A stretch of DNA of 64,000 bases from JAAXHB01 sp965214945 (GCA_965214945.1 OZ244029.1:372001-436000), one strand, 5' to 3'; counted from the first letter of the stretch, positions 41,132-49,968 are shown. Translations and numbers: made by a program. Notes: generated by a model from the sequence alone, not told the origin.

Positions 41132-42739
41132 ATGGGAGTTCGGCCCGGCACCCTCCTGAGGGCTGACCATTCTCTGGTGCGGTGCAACCCGGAACACCGC
41201 GACGCTGGCAGGCCCGGCATTGGCTGGCGCAGTGATGGCTTCGGCGCGTGGCACCGTCGCGGCACCGGAGCGCGGCTGCTGGTGGGCGGCTCGCCGCTGC
41301 GCCTCTTCAGGTTGACCGCGTCAGGGGCCCGGCTTGTGGACGGCTGGATGGCTGGCGAGCCGGTCGGTGAGTCTGTAGCCGAGCGGCGACTAGCCGAACG
41401 CCTCATAGAGGCTGCGATGTTTCACCCGTTGCCGCCGGCGCAGCTGCCGTCGCTTGCCGCCACTGTCGTGGTGCCGGTGTTCGACGATCCCGGTGGACTG
41501 GAACTCCTGCTGTCCGGGCTGCCGGGCCTCGACGGTGGCCCGGCAGGTCGCCCCAGCGTCGTCGTCGTCGACGATGGCTCACGCGACAAGGGCGCAGTCG
41601 CCGAAGTCGCAGACCGGCACGGGGCACACCTGGTCGTCCGGGCCCGAAACGGCGGCCCAGCCGCGGCGCGCAACACCGGCATGGCCGAGGTCGTCACGCC
41701 GATCACGATTTTCGCGGACGCTGACGCGACCGTCTCCGCGCGTTGTCTTCAAATACTGCTGAGCCATTTCGCCGATCCCGACACTGCCTGCGCCGCGCCG
41801 CGTGTGAGCAGCGCGCCGGGCAGGGGACGCCTGGCGCTGTATGAAGCGGCTAACTCGCCGCTCGACATGGGCAGCTTGCCGTCACCGGTCGGCGCAGGCC
41901 GCGCGGTTGCCTACGTGCCCGGCGCTGTGCTGACCGTGCGCACCGAAGCCGCCCGCGCTGTGGGCGGGTTTGACGAAGCGCTTCGCTGGGGCGAGGACGT
42001 GGACTTCGTCTGGCGTCTGGCATCGGCGGGTTATTCGGTTCGCTACGAGCCGGCCGCGATCGCGGGCCACCGGCCCAGACCGAGCTGGTGGGCGCTGCTC
42101 GCCCAACGCCGCCGCTACGGGGCCTCCGCAGCCCCGCTGGCAGCGCGTCATGGCGGAGCTGTGGCACCAGTGCGCTGCTCATGGCTCAGCGCTGGCGCCT
42201 GGGCCGCTGCCGCGGTCGCTCCCGTCGGCTTCGGTGCCGCAGCGGCGCTTCTAGCCGTCGGCACCTCGGCGGCCCGGGTCTATCGCCTGGCGGGTTGTCG
42301 GGGGCCAGAGGCCTGGAGGCTGGCCGCTCGGCTGGCCACGCGCGGCCACGCGCACACCGGGCTCTGGACGGCCCGTGCCGTCACGCGGGCCTGGTGGCCT
42401 GTGCTGCTGGCTGCCGCGGTTAGATGTCGCCGCCTGCGCGGCGCGCTGGTGGTCGCGGCTGCGGTGTCCGCACTGCTTAACCGGCCAAGACTGGTGACCC
42501 GGCCAAGCCTGGTGACCCGGCCAAGCCCGGCCGGGTCACGTGTCCGCTGGCCAGCGGACACCGCGCGGCTCGGTCTGGCCGCAGAAATCGCGCTCAGGGT
42601 CGCCGACGACGCGGCCTACAGCGTCGGTGTGTGGCAGGGTGTGATCGCTCACCGCAGTCTCAGGGCCGTACTTCCCGAGCTGAGGCCCGTCCGCGTCGCA
42701 CGCTCGCGCCCCGATACCGTCGCGTCATGGCACTCATAG
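41132..42739 (+). CDS. mftF: mycofactocin glycosyltransferase
   Basis: MftF attaches beta-1,4-linked glucose units to premycofactocin. The 535-residue protein has the N-terminal element LLVGGSPLRLFRLTASG seen in Mycobacterium MftF, then a GT2 domain: ATVVVPVFDD, SVVVVDDGSRD, RNGGPAAARNTGMAEV, FADADATVSARC (DxD-like), VGGFDEALRWGEDVDFVWRL. C-terminal hydrophobic segments follow. The start ATG 41132 gives this normal layout; the frame reaching 41003 overlaps the previous gene. Insertion of RLVTRPSLVTRPS comes from an 18-bp tandem duplication (42483-42518). It lies 7 kb from mftABC. Confidence 0.88.
   Translation: MGVRPGTLLRADHSLVRCNPEHRDAGRPGIGWRSDGFGAWHRRGTGARLLVGGSPLRLFRLTASGARLVDGWMAGEPVGESVAERRLAERLIEAAMFHPLPPAQLPSLAATVVVPVFDDPGGLELLLSGLPGLDGGPAGRPSVVVVDDGSRDKGAVAEVADRHGAHLVVRARNGGPAAARNTGMAEVVTPITIFADADATVSARCLQILLSHFADPDTACAAPRVSSAPGRGRLALYEAANSPLDMGSLPSPVGAGRAVAYVPGAVLTVRTEAARAVGGFDEALRWGEDVDFVWRLASAGYSVRYEPAAIAGHRPRPSWWALLAQRRRYGASAAPLAARHGGAVAPVRCSWLSAGAWAAAAVAPVGFGAAAALLAVGTSAARVYRLAGCRGPEAWRLAARLATRGHAHTGLWTARAVTRAWWPVLLAAAVRCRRLRGALVVAAAVSALLNRPRLVTRPSLVTRPSPAGSRVRWPADTARLGLAAEIALRVADDAAYSVGVWQGVIAHRSLRAVLPELRPVRVARSRPDTVASWHS
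42483..42527. repeat. 18-bp tandem duplication inside mftF
   Basis: GGCCAAGACTGGTGACCC (42483-42500) is followed by GGCCAAGCCTGGTGACCC (42501-42518) and a partial third unit. Seventeen of 18 positions match. Confidence 0.85.
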
Positions 42740-43833
42740 ATTCCGACGCCGCTGAGGCACTGCTCGAGCTGGCACGCCGCGAGGTCGACGACGGCCTACT
42801 CCCCGCCGCTCAGCTCGCCCTGGCCCGCGACGGCGAGGTCGTTCTGTCGGAGAGCTTCGGCGACGCAACCGACGACACTGTCTTCCACATGTACTCCGCG
42901 GTCAAGCCGTCGGTGGCGCTCACTGTGCTAGAGCTGGCCGCTGAAGGCCTGCTGAGCATCGACGCTCCCGTGGCCGACGTGCTGGGATCGTTTGCCGCCA
43001 ACGGCAAAGAGGCCATCACCGTCTCGCAGGTGATGCTCCACGTCGGAGGCTTCCCATACGCGCCCTTGAGCCGACGCGCCGGATCAGACCGCTCTGCCCG
43101 GCTGGCGGAGTACGCCGCCTGGTGCACCGACTGGGTGCCGGGCAGCCGCTTCGAATACCACCCCACGACGGCTCACTGGGTGCTGGCCGACCTGATCACA
43201 GAAGTGACGGGACGCCATCACGCCGATGTGATCACCGAGCGTGTGCTCGAGCCGGCCGGGTGCTCACGCTGGTTGGCGCTGAGCGACGATCAGCTCGCAG
43301 ACGCCGCGGACGTGGTATCGGTCGGATCCGAGCCCACACCGGAGGAACTGCGCGCTGTAGGGATCAGCGAGTTGCCCGATCTCGGCGTCACCCACAAGCA
43401 CCTGGAACGCTTCAACCGGCCCGAGATCCGAGCCATGGGCGTGCCCGGCGCTGGAGGCATGGCCTGCGCCAGCGACGTGGCTTCTTGGTATCAAGCGGTG
43501 CTGCACAACGCCAACGGGTTCCTGCGCCCCGAGGTGCGCTGCGAGGCCGTGAGGGTGCGCTTGCGCCTGCCCGACTGGACGGGTGTTTCGGTCAACCGCT
43601 CCCGCGTGTTCATGATGGCCGGCGACGACGGCCGCTCTCGCTTTCGCGGCCACGCGGCTGCCGCGTCGCCTGAGGCGTTCGGGCACAATGGCGCTAAGGG
43701 ACAGATCGCGTGGGCCGATCCGGGCAGTGGCCTGTCGTTCGTCTATTTCACCAACGGGCTCAACCGCAACGACGTGTCTGGAGCGCGCCGCTCTATGGCG
43801 TTGTCCGACCGCGCCCTCGCCTGCGCCAGCTGA
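42727..43833 (+). CDS. serine hydrolase of the beta-lactamase class C family
   Basis: The 368-residue protein starts at ATG 42727, overlapping the mftF end by 13 bp. The nucleophile motif is YSAVKPS (S-x-x-K, about residue 53). GSRFEYHPTTAHWVL holds the catalytic Tyr, and GHNGAKGQIAWADP near the end replaces the H/K-x-G box. Such proteins are usually esterases or D-peptidases rather than beta-lactamases. There is no signal peptide. The overlap suggests co-expression with mftF, but no role in mycofactocin formation is established. Confidence 0.85.
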   Translation: MALIDSDAAEALLELARREVDDGLLPAAQLALARDGEVVLSESFGDATDDTVFHMYSAVKPSVALTVLELAAEGLLSIDAPVADVLGSFAANGKEAITVSQVMLHVGGFPYAPLSRRAGSDRSARLAEYAAWCTDWVPGSRFEYHPTTAHWVLADLITEVTGRHHADVITERVLEPAGCSRWLALSDDQLADAADVVSVGSEPTPEELRAVGISELPDLGVTHKHLERFNRPEIRAMGVPGAGGMACASDVASWYQAVLHNANGFLRPEVRCEAVRVRLRLPDWTGVSVNRSRVFMMAGDDGRSRFRGHAAAASPEAFGHNGAKGQIAWADPGSGLSFVYFTNGLNRNDVSGARRSMALSDRALACAS

Positions 43834-43976
43834 GTCCGGCGGCCCTGCTGGAAACTAGTGAGCCCTCCAGCGAGCCTGCGGGGTTGAACTCGACAGATTT
43901 GGAAGGGCCTGGCGGGGTTGGGAACACATGCCGCTGATGGCATGATGTCGGCCGGCAGCCCGGCGGGTGCCGATCC

Positions 43977-44052
43977 GCTCCCTTAGCTCAGTCGGTAGAG
44001 CGTCTCCATGGTAAGGAGAAGGTCGTCAGTTCGATTCTGACAGGGAGCTCCA
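43977..44052 (+). tRNA. tRNA-Thr (GGU anticodon)
   Basis: Acceptor GCTCCCT pairs with AGGGAGC (44042-44048). The D-arm contains AGCTCAGTCGGTAGAGC. The anticodon arm is TCTCC-ATGGTAA-GGAGA with anticodon GGT, and the T-arm is GTCAG-TTCGATT-CTGAC. CCA is encoded at 44050-44052. A CATGCC/GGCATG hairpin lies upstream at 43927-43944; the rest of 43834-43976 shows only a GGCGGGGTTG-type repeat. Confidence 0.95.
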
Positions 44053-44094
44053 GCCTGACAGAAAACTCCAGCCTGACGAAGGCTCCAGCCTGAC
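44048..44094. repeat. triplicated tRNA-Thr 3' end
   Basis: CTCCAGCCTGAC, starting inside the tRNA 3' end, occurs at 44048-44059, 44066-44077 and 44083-44094. The three copies are identical, spaced 18 and 17 bp. Confidence 0.9.
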
Positions 44095-44129
44095 AAAGTA
44101 GCTCCGCGTCTGGCAGTTAGGGTTGCCGC

Positions 44130-45299
44130 ATGCGGATCGGTGTGTTCCTGTTCGGCGGGGTCGAGATGTCCGATGTTGGCGCCGGTCCACCCGCTCCTAC
44201 CGACAGGCGCTACGACAGCAAGGCCGTGTGGCGGGCCACTGAGCGCATCATTGACATGGCCGTGGCCAGCGACCGGCTCGGATTCGACTCCTTCTGGCTG
44301 ACCGAGCACCACTTCCAGTACGAGGGTTACGAAGTGATACCCAACGGCATCCTCGTCGGGGCGGTGATAGCCGAGCGCACCGAGAAGATCCGCATCGGCA
44401 TGGCGTTCAACATCGTCCCTCAGTGGCATCCGCTGCGACTCGCGGAGGACTTCGCCACTTTGCACAACATTTCCGGTGGCCGGGCCATCCTCGGCGTGGG
44501 CCGCGGCACGGTGCCCCGCGAAGCCGAGGTGCTCGGCACCAAGATCGGCAGCTTCGATAATCCCGACATGGCCGTGGCCGACGAGTTCAACCGTCGGCAG
44601 TTCGACGAGGCCATGCAGGTGATCCGTCTGGCGCTCGACAACGACAGCTTCAGCTTCCACGGCCAGGTCTACGACTTCCCGCCGCCCGGCATCCCCGACC
44701 GCGGCGGGTACGTCACTGAGCTGACGCTCGTGCCTCGGCCCCTTTATCCGTACGAGATGTGGCAGGCAATCACCTCTCCGCCCACCCTCGAGCAGGTGCC
44801 CCGCTGGGGCTGGGGCGGCGTGTTCTGGAACAACCACCATGCGTTCACGAAGATGCGCTGGGAGCGCTTCGCTGAGATCTTCACCGCCGAGCACGGGCGC
44901 GAACTCGAACGGGGTGAACATCGCCAGCTCGCGCTGTGCGTCCGTGTGGAAGACAGCCACGAGCAGGCCGTGGCGTCGGTACGGGACGGCCACGACGAGT
45001 TCTGGAAGTTCCTCGGCCCCTACGGCTGGAGCAAGGGCTACATGGGCAAAAACGGACGCCCCGCTAAAGCCGGCCTGATCCCCACGCTGGAGGACTCGAT
45101 GTCGCAGAAGACCTGGCTGGTAGGCACCGCCGAGCAGGTGGCCGAGACGATCTGCTGGTACGACGAGCAGCTTGGGCTCGAGAACCTGATGTTGTTTCCG
45201 GCGATGCCCGGCGACCCCTATGAGCAGGTCGAGGAACAGCTGGAGCGCCTGGCCGCCGAGGTCGTGCCGCTGGTCGGGGTCAGCCGCGCCACGCCCTGA
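44130..45299 (+). CDS. LLM-class flavin-dependent oxidoreductase
   Basis: This 389-residue protein has the luciferase-like TIM-barrel fold. It starts MRIGVFLFGGVEM, with DRLGFDSFWLTEHHFQYEGY (about 46-65), TEKIRIGMAFNIVPQWHPLR, LAEDFATLHNISGGRAILGVGRG and a C-terminal VGTAEQVAETICWYDEQLGL. The cofactor may be FMN or F420; F420 is plausible because a cofC/fbiD-like gene lies at the window edge. The substrate is unknown. It overlaps the convergent next gene by 20 bp. Confidence 0.88.
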   Translation: MRIGVFLFGGVEMSDVGAGPPAPTDRRYDSKAVWRATERIIDMAVASDRLGFDSFWLTEHHFQYEGYEVIPNGILVGAVIAERTEKIRIGMAFNIVPQWHPLRLAEDFATLHNISGGRAILGVGRGTVPREAEVLGTKIGSFDNPDMAVADEFNRRQFDEAMQVIRLALDNDSFSFHGQVYDFPPPGIPDRGGYVTELTLVPRPLYPYEMWQAITSPPTLEQVPRWGWGGVFWNNHHAFTKMRWERFAEIFTAEHGRELERGEHRQLALCVRVEDSHEQAVASVRDGHDEFWKFLGPYGWSKGYMGKNGRPAKAGLIPTLEDSMSQKTWLVGTAEQVAETICWYDEQLGLENLMLFPAMPGDPYEQVEEQLERLAAEVVPLVGVSRATP

Positions 45300-45846
45300 A
45301 GGCTCGGGCGATCCGAGCGTCCGCGGCATCGTCCGCGGGTGCTGGAAGCGATAAGAACGTGATGCGGCAGCGCCGGTGGCAGCTCAACCGCAGCGTGCGC
45401 GCCGTGGTGCGCCTGCCCGAATCGCGGGCCCGGAGCCGGGCAAGCTTGCCGTGCGGGCTGGTCGTGACCGCACCCACTCGGCGGATGTTGGTCATGTTCG
45501 GCCTCACGCGGTGCCGGTCGTCGAGCACAAAGCCCACGCCTGGCACGAGCACCCGCTCCAGCCAGCCCTTCACGGCGGCTGGCACGGTGAAGGCCACTGT
45601 GGGATAACAGAACGCCAACGCGCCAGCCGCTCTGAGCCGGGCCACGGAGTCCTTCACATCTTCGGATATCACCGGCTGCTCAGAGTGATACGCAGCGCGC
45701 TCTTCCGGCGACATAACCGCGTTGAAGCCGTGCAGCGCCAGCACGTCCACCTCGCAGCCGTTCTCCTCCAGCGCAGTGACGGTGGCACGGGTCACCCGGC
45801 GGTCGGCGTCGTCGGGGGAGTACCCGTCGATAAGCAGAACGCGCAC
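45280..45846 (-). CDS. NAD(P)H-dependent quinone/flavin oxidoreductase (flavodoxin_2 type)
   Basis: This 188-residue flavodoxin-like protein starts RVLLIDGYSPDD, with ALHGFNAVMSPEERAAYHSE and an FCYPTVAFTVPAAVKGWLERVLVPG motif that forms the FMN site and dimer contact. It resembles NQO1/KefF-type reductases. The final 60 residues are unusually Arg-rich. It is convergent with the flavin oxidoreductase and divergent from the ABC operon. Confidence 0.82.
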   Translation of the reverse strand: MRVLLIDGYSPDDADRRVTRATVTALEENGCEVDVLALHGFNAVMSPEERAAYHSEQPVISEDVKDSVARLRAAGALAFCYPTVAFTVPAAVKGWLERVLVPGVGFVLDDRHRVRPNMTNIRRVGAVTTSPHGKLARLRARDSGRRTTARTLRLSCHRRCRITFLSLPAPADDAADARIARAFRAWRG

Positions 45847-45920
45847 CGCCCAACGGTAACCTGGCCCGGACGGAACGCTGTTTCGCTGTCGCTCGCGCGT
45901 AGCAGGTAAACTGAGTGCCT

Positions 45921-46676
45921 ATGTCCCTGAAGACTGTAGAGACGGCGTCCGCGCTGTCGTGCGACCACATTGGGATGGTCTTCCCCGACGGTACGGAAGC
46001 GCTGCAAGACGTGTCGTTCTCGGTGAGCAAGGGGGAGTTCATCACCGTCGTGGGGCCCTCCGGGTGCGGTAAGTCGACGTTGCTGCGCATCGTTGCGGGC
46101 CTGCTCAGACCCACGTCGGGCAATGTGCAGGTCGACCGCGACAGCCTCGGCTACGTGTTCCAGGATGCAACGTTGCTGCCTTGGCGTAACGTCCGCCAGA
46201 ACGTAGAACTCCTCGCGGAGCTTCACGGCTTCCCAGCCGAGGAACGCAGGCAGCTCTCAGCCCAGGCCATCGAGCTGGTCGGCCTCAACGGGTTCGAGAA
46301 CCACTACCCGAAGTCGTTGTCGGGCGGCATGAAGATGCGGGTCTCGCTGGCCCGAACACTGACGCTGAAACCACCGGTCTTCCTGTTCGATGAGCCATTC
46401 GGTGCTGTCGACGAAGTCACGCGACAGCACCTCAATGAGGAGACCCAGGCGCTGTTCCAGTCTGAGCGCTTTGCAGGGCTATTCATCACACACTCGATCG
46501 GCGAGGCCGTGTTCATGAGCACCAGAGTGCTCGTCATGTCGGCTCGGCCGGGCCGCATCCTGGCCAGCTTCGACGTGCCGTTCGCTTACCCCCGCAAGCA
46601 CGAGCTACGGTTCGAGCCGGAGTTTGCGGTGCTCAGCGGCCGCGTTTCCCATGCGTTGAGAGGCTCTTATCTATGA
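45921..46676 (+). CDS. NitT/TauT-type ABC transporter ATPase
   Basis: This 251-residue ATPase has Walker A GPSGCGKST, Q-loop FQDATLLPWRNV (the PW is typical of SsuB/TauB), signature LSGGMKMRVSLARTL and Walker B FLFDEPFGAVDEVTR. ATG 45921 is chosen over an ATG two codons upstream. It overlaps the permease by ATGA. The importer may carry a nitrogen, sulfonate or pyrimidine compound; sequence alone does not tell which. Confidence 0.9.
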   Translation: MSLKTVETASALSCDHIGMVFPDGTEALQDVSFSVSKGEFITVVGPSGCGKSTLLRIVAGLLRPTSGNVQVDRDSLGYVFQDATLLPWRNVRQNVELLAELHGFPAEERRQLSAQAIELVGLNGFENHYPKSLSGGMKMRVSLARTLTLKPPVFLFDEPFGAVDEVTRQHLNEETQALFQSERFAGLFITHSIGEAVFMSTRVLVMSARPGRILASFDVPFAYPRKHELRFEPEFAVLSGRVSHALRGSYL

Positions 46677-47584
46677 CCGTCGATATTTCACAGGTCAGTG
46701 TGGCGGACACCACCGCAGTGGACGCGCCTGCTAGCGAGGAGGTGGCGCAAGACGCGCCACAGCAGCCTAAGCCTTATCGGACCAAGTCCCGAGGCCGTGA
46801 GCTGGTCGAGACCGTTATGCCCCCAATTGTGCTCGGCTGCGGCGTCATCGCCTTCTGGTATCTGGTGTCTTACGTTGTGCTGGAGGAGAGCAGGCGCTTC
46901 TTGCTTCGTCCTATGCATCAGGTTCTCGATGTTGGATTCTTCAATTGGGAGAACTTCTCGGAGATAATGAGCGGGCTGTTCTCTAGCGCGAGAGTCGCTT
47001 TAATAGGGCTGGTCATCTCCATTATGATCGGGTTCTTCTTAGCAATGATCATGAGCCAGGCCAAGATTGTGGAACGAGCGATATTCCCGTTTATGGTCAC
47101 CATCCAAGCCGTACCGATCCTGGCCATCGTGCCGTTGATCGGATTCTGGTGGGGCTATGGGCAGCAGTCCCGCGTGGTGGTCTGCATCATCATCTCGCTG
47201 TTTCCGATAATCGTGAACACGCTGTTCGGCTTACAGTCGGCCGACCGCGAGATGCACGACCTTTTCACGCTGCATCATGCCAGTCGTATGACAAGGCTGA
47301 GAAAGCTCATGTTCCCGGCGGCGCTGCCTGCGGTGTTCGCAGGGCTGCGCATCTCGGCCGGTTTGTCGGTGATCGGTGCGATCGTCGGCGATTTCTTCTT
47401 TGGCCGCGGTGATATCGGCATCGGGCAGCTGCTGCGCCGCTACGCCAATCAGCTTCAGGGCGAGGAGTTGCTGGCCTCGGTGATCATGTCGTCGGCGCTG
47501 GGCATCGCCGTTTTCTGGATTTTCGGATGGTTGCGAGACGTCGTGATCGGCAAGTGGCACGAGTCCTCAGACAGAGTGTCCTGA
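46673..47584 (+). CDS. NitT/TauT-type ABC transporter permease
   Basis: This 303-residue inner-membrane subunit has an N-terminal cytosolic tail of about 45 residues and six membrane segments. The cytoplasmic EAA-type loop is around HHASRMTRLRKLMFPAALPA. It is translationally coupled to the ATPase. Confidence 0.9.
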   Translation: MTVDISQVSVADTTAVDAPASEEVAQDAPQQPKPYRTKSRGRELVETVMPPIVLGCGVIAFWYLVSYVVLEESRRFLLRPMHQVLDVGFFNWENFSEIMSGLFSSARVALIGLVISIMIGFFLAMIMSQAKIVERAIFPFMVTIQAVPILAIVPLIGFWWGYGQQSRVVVCIIISLFPIIVNTLFGLQSADREMHDLFTLHHASRMTRLRKLMFPAALPAVFAGLRISAGLSVIGAIVGDFFFGRGDIGIGQLLRRYANQLQGEELLASVIMSSALGIAVFWIFGWLRDVVIGKWHESSDRVS

Positions 47585-47596
47585 CAGGAAAGCGTG

Positions 47597-47644
47597 TCAA
47601 GTAAGGCAAACCCGTCCGGCTCAAGTAAGGCAAAACCGTCCGGC
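47597..47644. repeat. 24-bp perfect-register tandem duplication
   Basis: Units 47597-47620 and 47621-47644 share 23 of 24 bases (core TCAAGTAAGGCAAA). They lie between the permease stop and the binding-protein ribosome-binding site, and contain no gene. Confidence 0.92.
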
Positions 47645-47676
47645 TCCGGTCGGACCGTCTCCAGGAGGGGGACCAC

Positions 47677-48900
47677 ATGAAAAAAATGACAAGTTGGCTC
47701 GCACTGCTGCTCGCCTTTGGCTTGCTGGCGGCTGCTTGCGGTGACGACGACGAAGCTGAGACGGCGACACCTGCTACCACAGCAGCTCCGGCGTCTGAGG
47801 ATGATATGTCCGAGGATGAGATGCATGAAGATGATATGTCTGAGGGTGAGATGCCTGAGGAGACAATGGTCACGCTCGCGGATGTCTGTCCGAGCCCGCT
47901 CTCCATTCAAACTGACTGGTTCCCAGAGTCTGAGCACGGCGCGCTCTATAACTTGATCGGCGAGGGGTACGATGTGGACGTCGAGAATCAGATGGTCCGG
48001 GGCCCGATGGTGCTCGACGGCGAAGATCTCGGGATTGAACTCGAGATACGCACGGGCGGCCCCGCAATCGGGTTCGCTCCGGTGTCGAGCTACATGTACA
48101 CCGACGACTCGATTCATCTTGGCTACGCCTCCACAGATCAGCAGGTGCTGCAGTTCGTGGACGCGCCGCTGGTGTCGGTCGTGGCGCCGCTCGAGCAGAA
48201 CCCGCAGATGATCATGTGGGATCCGGAGACCTACCCCAACGTGAACAGCATCGCGGATCTCGGTACTGAAGGCGTGACGATCAACGTCTTTGGTGGCGGC
48301 ACCTTCTCTGAGGTGTTCGTAGCTCAGGGGATCTGGTCGGAAGATCAGGTGGATCCGTCTTATGACGGCTCGCCGGCCCGCTTCGTGTCTGAGGGTGGTG
48401 CCATCGCTCAGCAAGGCTTCGCCTCTTCTGAGGTGTACACCTATGAGCACATCTTCGAGGAGTGGGGCAAGCCCGTGGCGTTCGAGCTGCTGCACGATGC
48501 TGGGTTCCAGATCTACTCCCAGACGATCGGCGTGCGTCCGCGCGACATGGAGGAGATGAGGCCTTGTCTCGAGCTGCTCGTTCCGGTCATCCAGCAGTCT
48601 GTGGTGTCTTACGATGCCTCTCCGGATGCCGGCAACGCAGTCATTGTGGACGCGGTCGAGCGCTATGACAGCTTCTGGGTGTACCAGCCTGAGCTGGCCG
48701 ACTACTCGGTGCAGGCTCAGCGTGACTTCGGGCTGATCGGCAACGGGCCTGATGACATAGTCGGCAACATGGACGCCGACCGCATCCAGGGTGTGATGGA
48801 CGCCATTGTGGACACAAACCTCGCCGCGGACGTCCAAGAGGGCCTGTCGCCCGAAGACATCTTCACCAACGAGTTCATCGACCCGAGCATCGGTTTCTAA
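47677..48900 (+). CDS. NitT/TauT-type substrate-binding lipoprotein
   Basis: The 407-residue protein has signal and lipobox LLAAAC (Cys about residue 21), then an acidic Met-rich linker (EDDMSEDEMH and EDDMSEGEMP, from a 30-bp duplication at 47797-47856), then a type II binding-protein body resembling THI5/NMT1 (SIQTDWFPESEHGALYNLI). It captures the ligand for the importer encoded just upstream. A GGAGGGGG precedes ATG. Its 3' end is duplicated. Confidence 0.9.
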   Translation: MKKMTSWLALLLAFGLLAAACGDDDEAETATPATTAAPASEDDMSEDEMHEDDMSEGEMPEETMVTLADVCPSPLSIQTDWFPESEHGALYNLIGEGYDVDVENQMVRGPMVLDGEDLGIELEIRTGGPAIGFAPVSSYMYTDDSIHLGYASTDQQVLQFVDAPLVSVVAPLEQNPQMIMWDPETYPNVNSIADLGTEGVTINVFGGGTFSEVFVAQGIWSEDQVDPSYDGSPARFVSEGGAIAQQGFASSEVYTYEHIFEEWGKPVAFELLHDAGFQIYSQTIGVRPRDMEEMRPCLELLVPVIQQSVVSYDASPDAGNAVIVDAVERYDSFWVYQPELADYSVQAQRDFGLIGNGPDDIVGNMDADRIQGVMDAIVDTNLAADVQEGLSPEDIFTNEFIDPSIGF

Positions 48901-48940
48901 TAGAGCCACATCTCAGGTTCTAATAGAGCCATATCTCAGG
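48892..48940. repeat. tandem tail duplication of the binding-protein gene
   Basis: Unit 1 (48892-48915) spans the last codons, the stop TAA and 15 bp beyond it. Unit 2 (48916-48938) repeats it with one deletion and one substitution, including the TAATAGAGCCA core. Confidence 0.92.
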
Positions 48941-48973
48941 CCATCGCTGTCTGAGACCCCCATGACGACAGCG

Positions 48974-49006
48974 CTGGAGGGGCGGGCCTCAGGCCCGCCC
49001 CTCCAG
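48974..49006. terminator. strong bidirectional hairpin between convergent genes
   Basis: CTGGAGGGGCGGGCC and GGCCCGCCCCTCCAG form a perfect 15-bp stem with loop TCA. There is no long T run. It lies between the ABC binding-protein gene and the convergent oxygenase gene. Confidence 0.85.
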
Positions 49007-49012
49007 TCGTTG

Positions 49013-49918
49013 TCACACGTAGGGCTCGGTGTCTCCGTCGATGCGGGAGATCAGGAACTCACCGGCGGTCACCGGCTTGTAGCGTCCCGGTCCGCAGCTC
49101 GGGATGCACTCCACGACGGTGGCCGGATCCGGGTTGATGAAGAACGGTATCGAGTATCTGTCGCCGGCCGATCCCACCATGTCGTTGGCACTTCTGTTAT
49201 TGGCACTGGCCGATCCCACCACGCGATGGGGCGTTGACTTGTAGCGGTCGTTTGTCCAGCGCGCCAGCATGTCGCCGAGCTGGACGATGAGGGATTGCGC
49301 CGGTGCGGCGACGGGCCTCCACGCTCCGTTGAGCAGCACTTCCAAACCGGGGCGCCCGTCCAGTGCCAGCAGCGTGATCGCGCCGTAGTCGGTGTGCGCT
49401 CTGCTGATCACCGGCGCCGCGTCCGCGGCCGGGTAGCGCAGGAACCGGAGCCGGCACTGCGGGTCGGTCATGCGGGCCGCGAAGAATCCAGGCGCCTCGA
49501 GCGCCACGGCCAGTGCCTCCAGCACGGCCACGGCGACGCGCAGAGCGGCTTGCTGATAACTGTGCACCGCCTTGGTCAGCCCGCCTTCGCCCAGGTTCAC
49601 CTCTTCGGCCAGGCCCATGTCGAGATACTCCGCAGTTGGATTGCGCCAATATCCGTACCGGTTCACGCGCTGCAGCAGGTCTTTGCGCTCCTGCGGCCAC
49701 GTGAAGAAGGCATGAGCCGCGCTGAATGCGTCAGCGAGTTGGCGATCGATGCCGTGGCCCGACACTGAGAACAGGCCCGCGCCCGAGCACGCCGCGTCGA
49801 CCGCGCCCAGGCTTGGGCCGTCCATGTCGCCGGCGAGCAGCCGCGAGACATCCACCACCGGCGGTGTGAGCATCGTGAGCATCGCGGCGGACGCGTTGGT
49901 GTTGCGCGAAGATGTCAT
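49013..49918 (-). CDS. 2OG-Fe(II) oxygenase of the isopenicillin N synthase family
   Basis: The protein has about 301 residues from ATG 49918; an ATG near 49882 (MLTML) is also possible, while upstream starts would run into mftA. The family pattern is PPVVDVSRLL, GLFSVSGHGID, the metal site AHTDYGAITLLA, QLGDMLARWTNDRYKSTPHRV with the second His, and SIPFFINPD with the 2OG arginine region. An insertion, SASANNRSANDMVG, after the second His comes from a 42-bp spaced duplication. It is divergent from mftA with about 50 bp between the starts, so shared regulation is possible. Confidence 0.85.
   Translation of the reverse strand: MTSSRNTNASAAMLTMLTPPVVDVSRLLAGDMDGPSLGAVDAACSGAGLFSVSGHGIDRQLADAFSAAHAFFTWPQERKDLLQRVNRYGYWRNPTAEYLDMGLAEEVNLGEGGLTKAVHSYQQAALRVAVAVLEALAVALEAPGFFAARMTDPQCRLRFLRYPAADAAPVISRAHTDYGAITLLALDGRPGLEVLLNGAWRPVAAPAQSLIVQLGDMLARWTNDRYKSTPHRVVGSASANNRSANDMVGSAGDRYSIPFFINPDPATVVECIPSCGPGRYKPVTAGEFLISRIDGDTEPYV
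49166..49223. repeat. in-frame duplication inside the 2OG oxygenase
   Basis: GGCCGATCCCACCATG (49166-49181) and GGCCGATCCCACCACG (49208-49223) flank a second matching block TTGGCACT (49184-49191 and 49200-49207). The net effect is a 14-residue insertion near the metal site. Confidence 0.8.
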
Positions 49919-49968
49919 TTTCGAGGCAAGACTACAAGCGGACACCCCAAAATTCGAAAGGCGATGAC

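Noticed and set aside
42727..43833. True antibiotic-resistance beta-lactamase
   Set aside because: There is no signal peptide, and the Y-x-N and K-T-G boxes are not canonical; esterase or peptidase function is more likely.
43977..44094. Integrated mobile element at the tRNA-Thr
   Set aside because: No integrase or element genes are nearby; the repeats are very short and regularly spaced.
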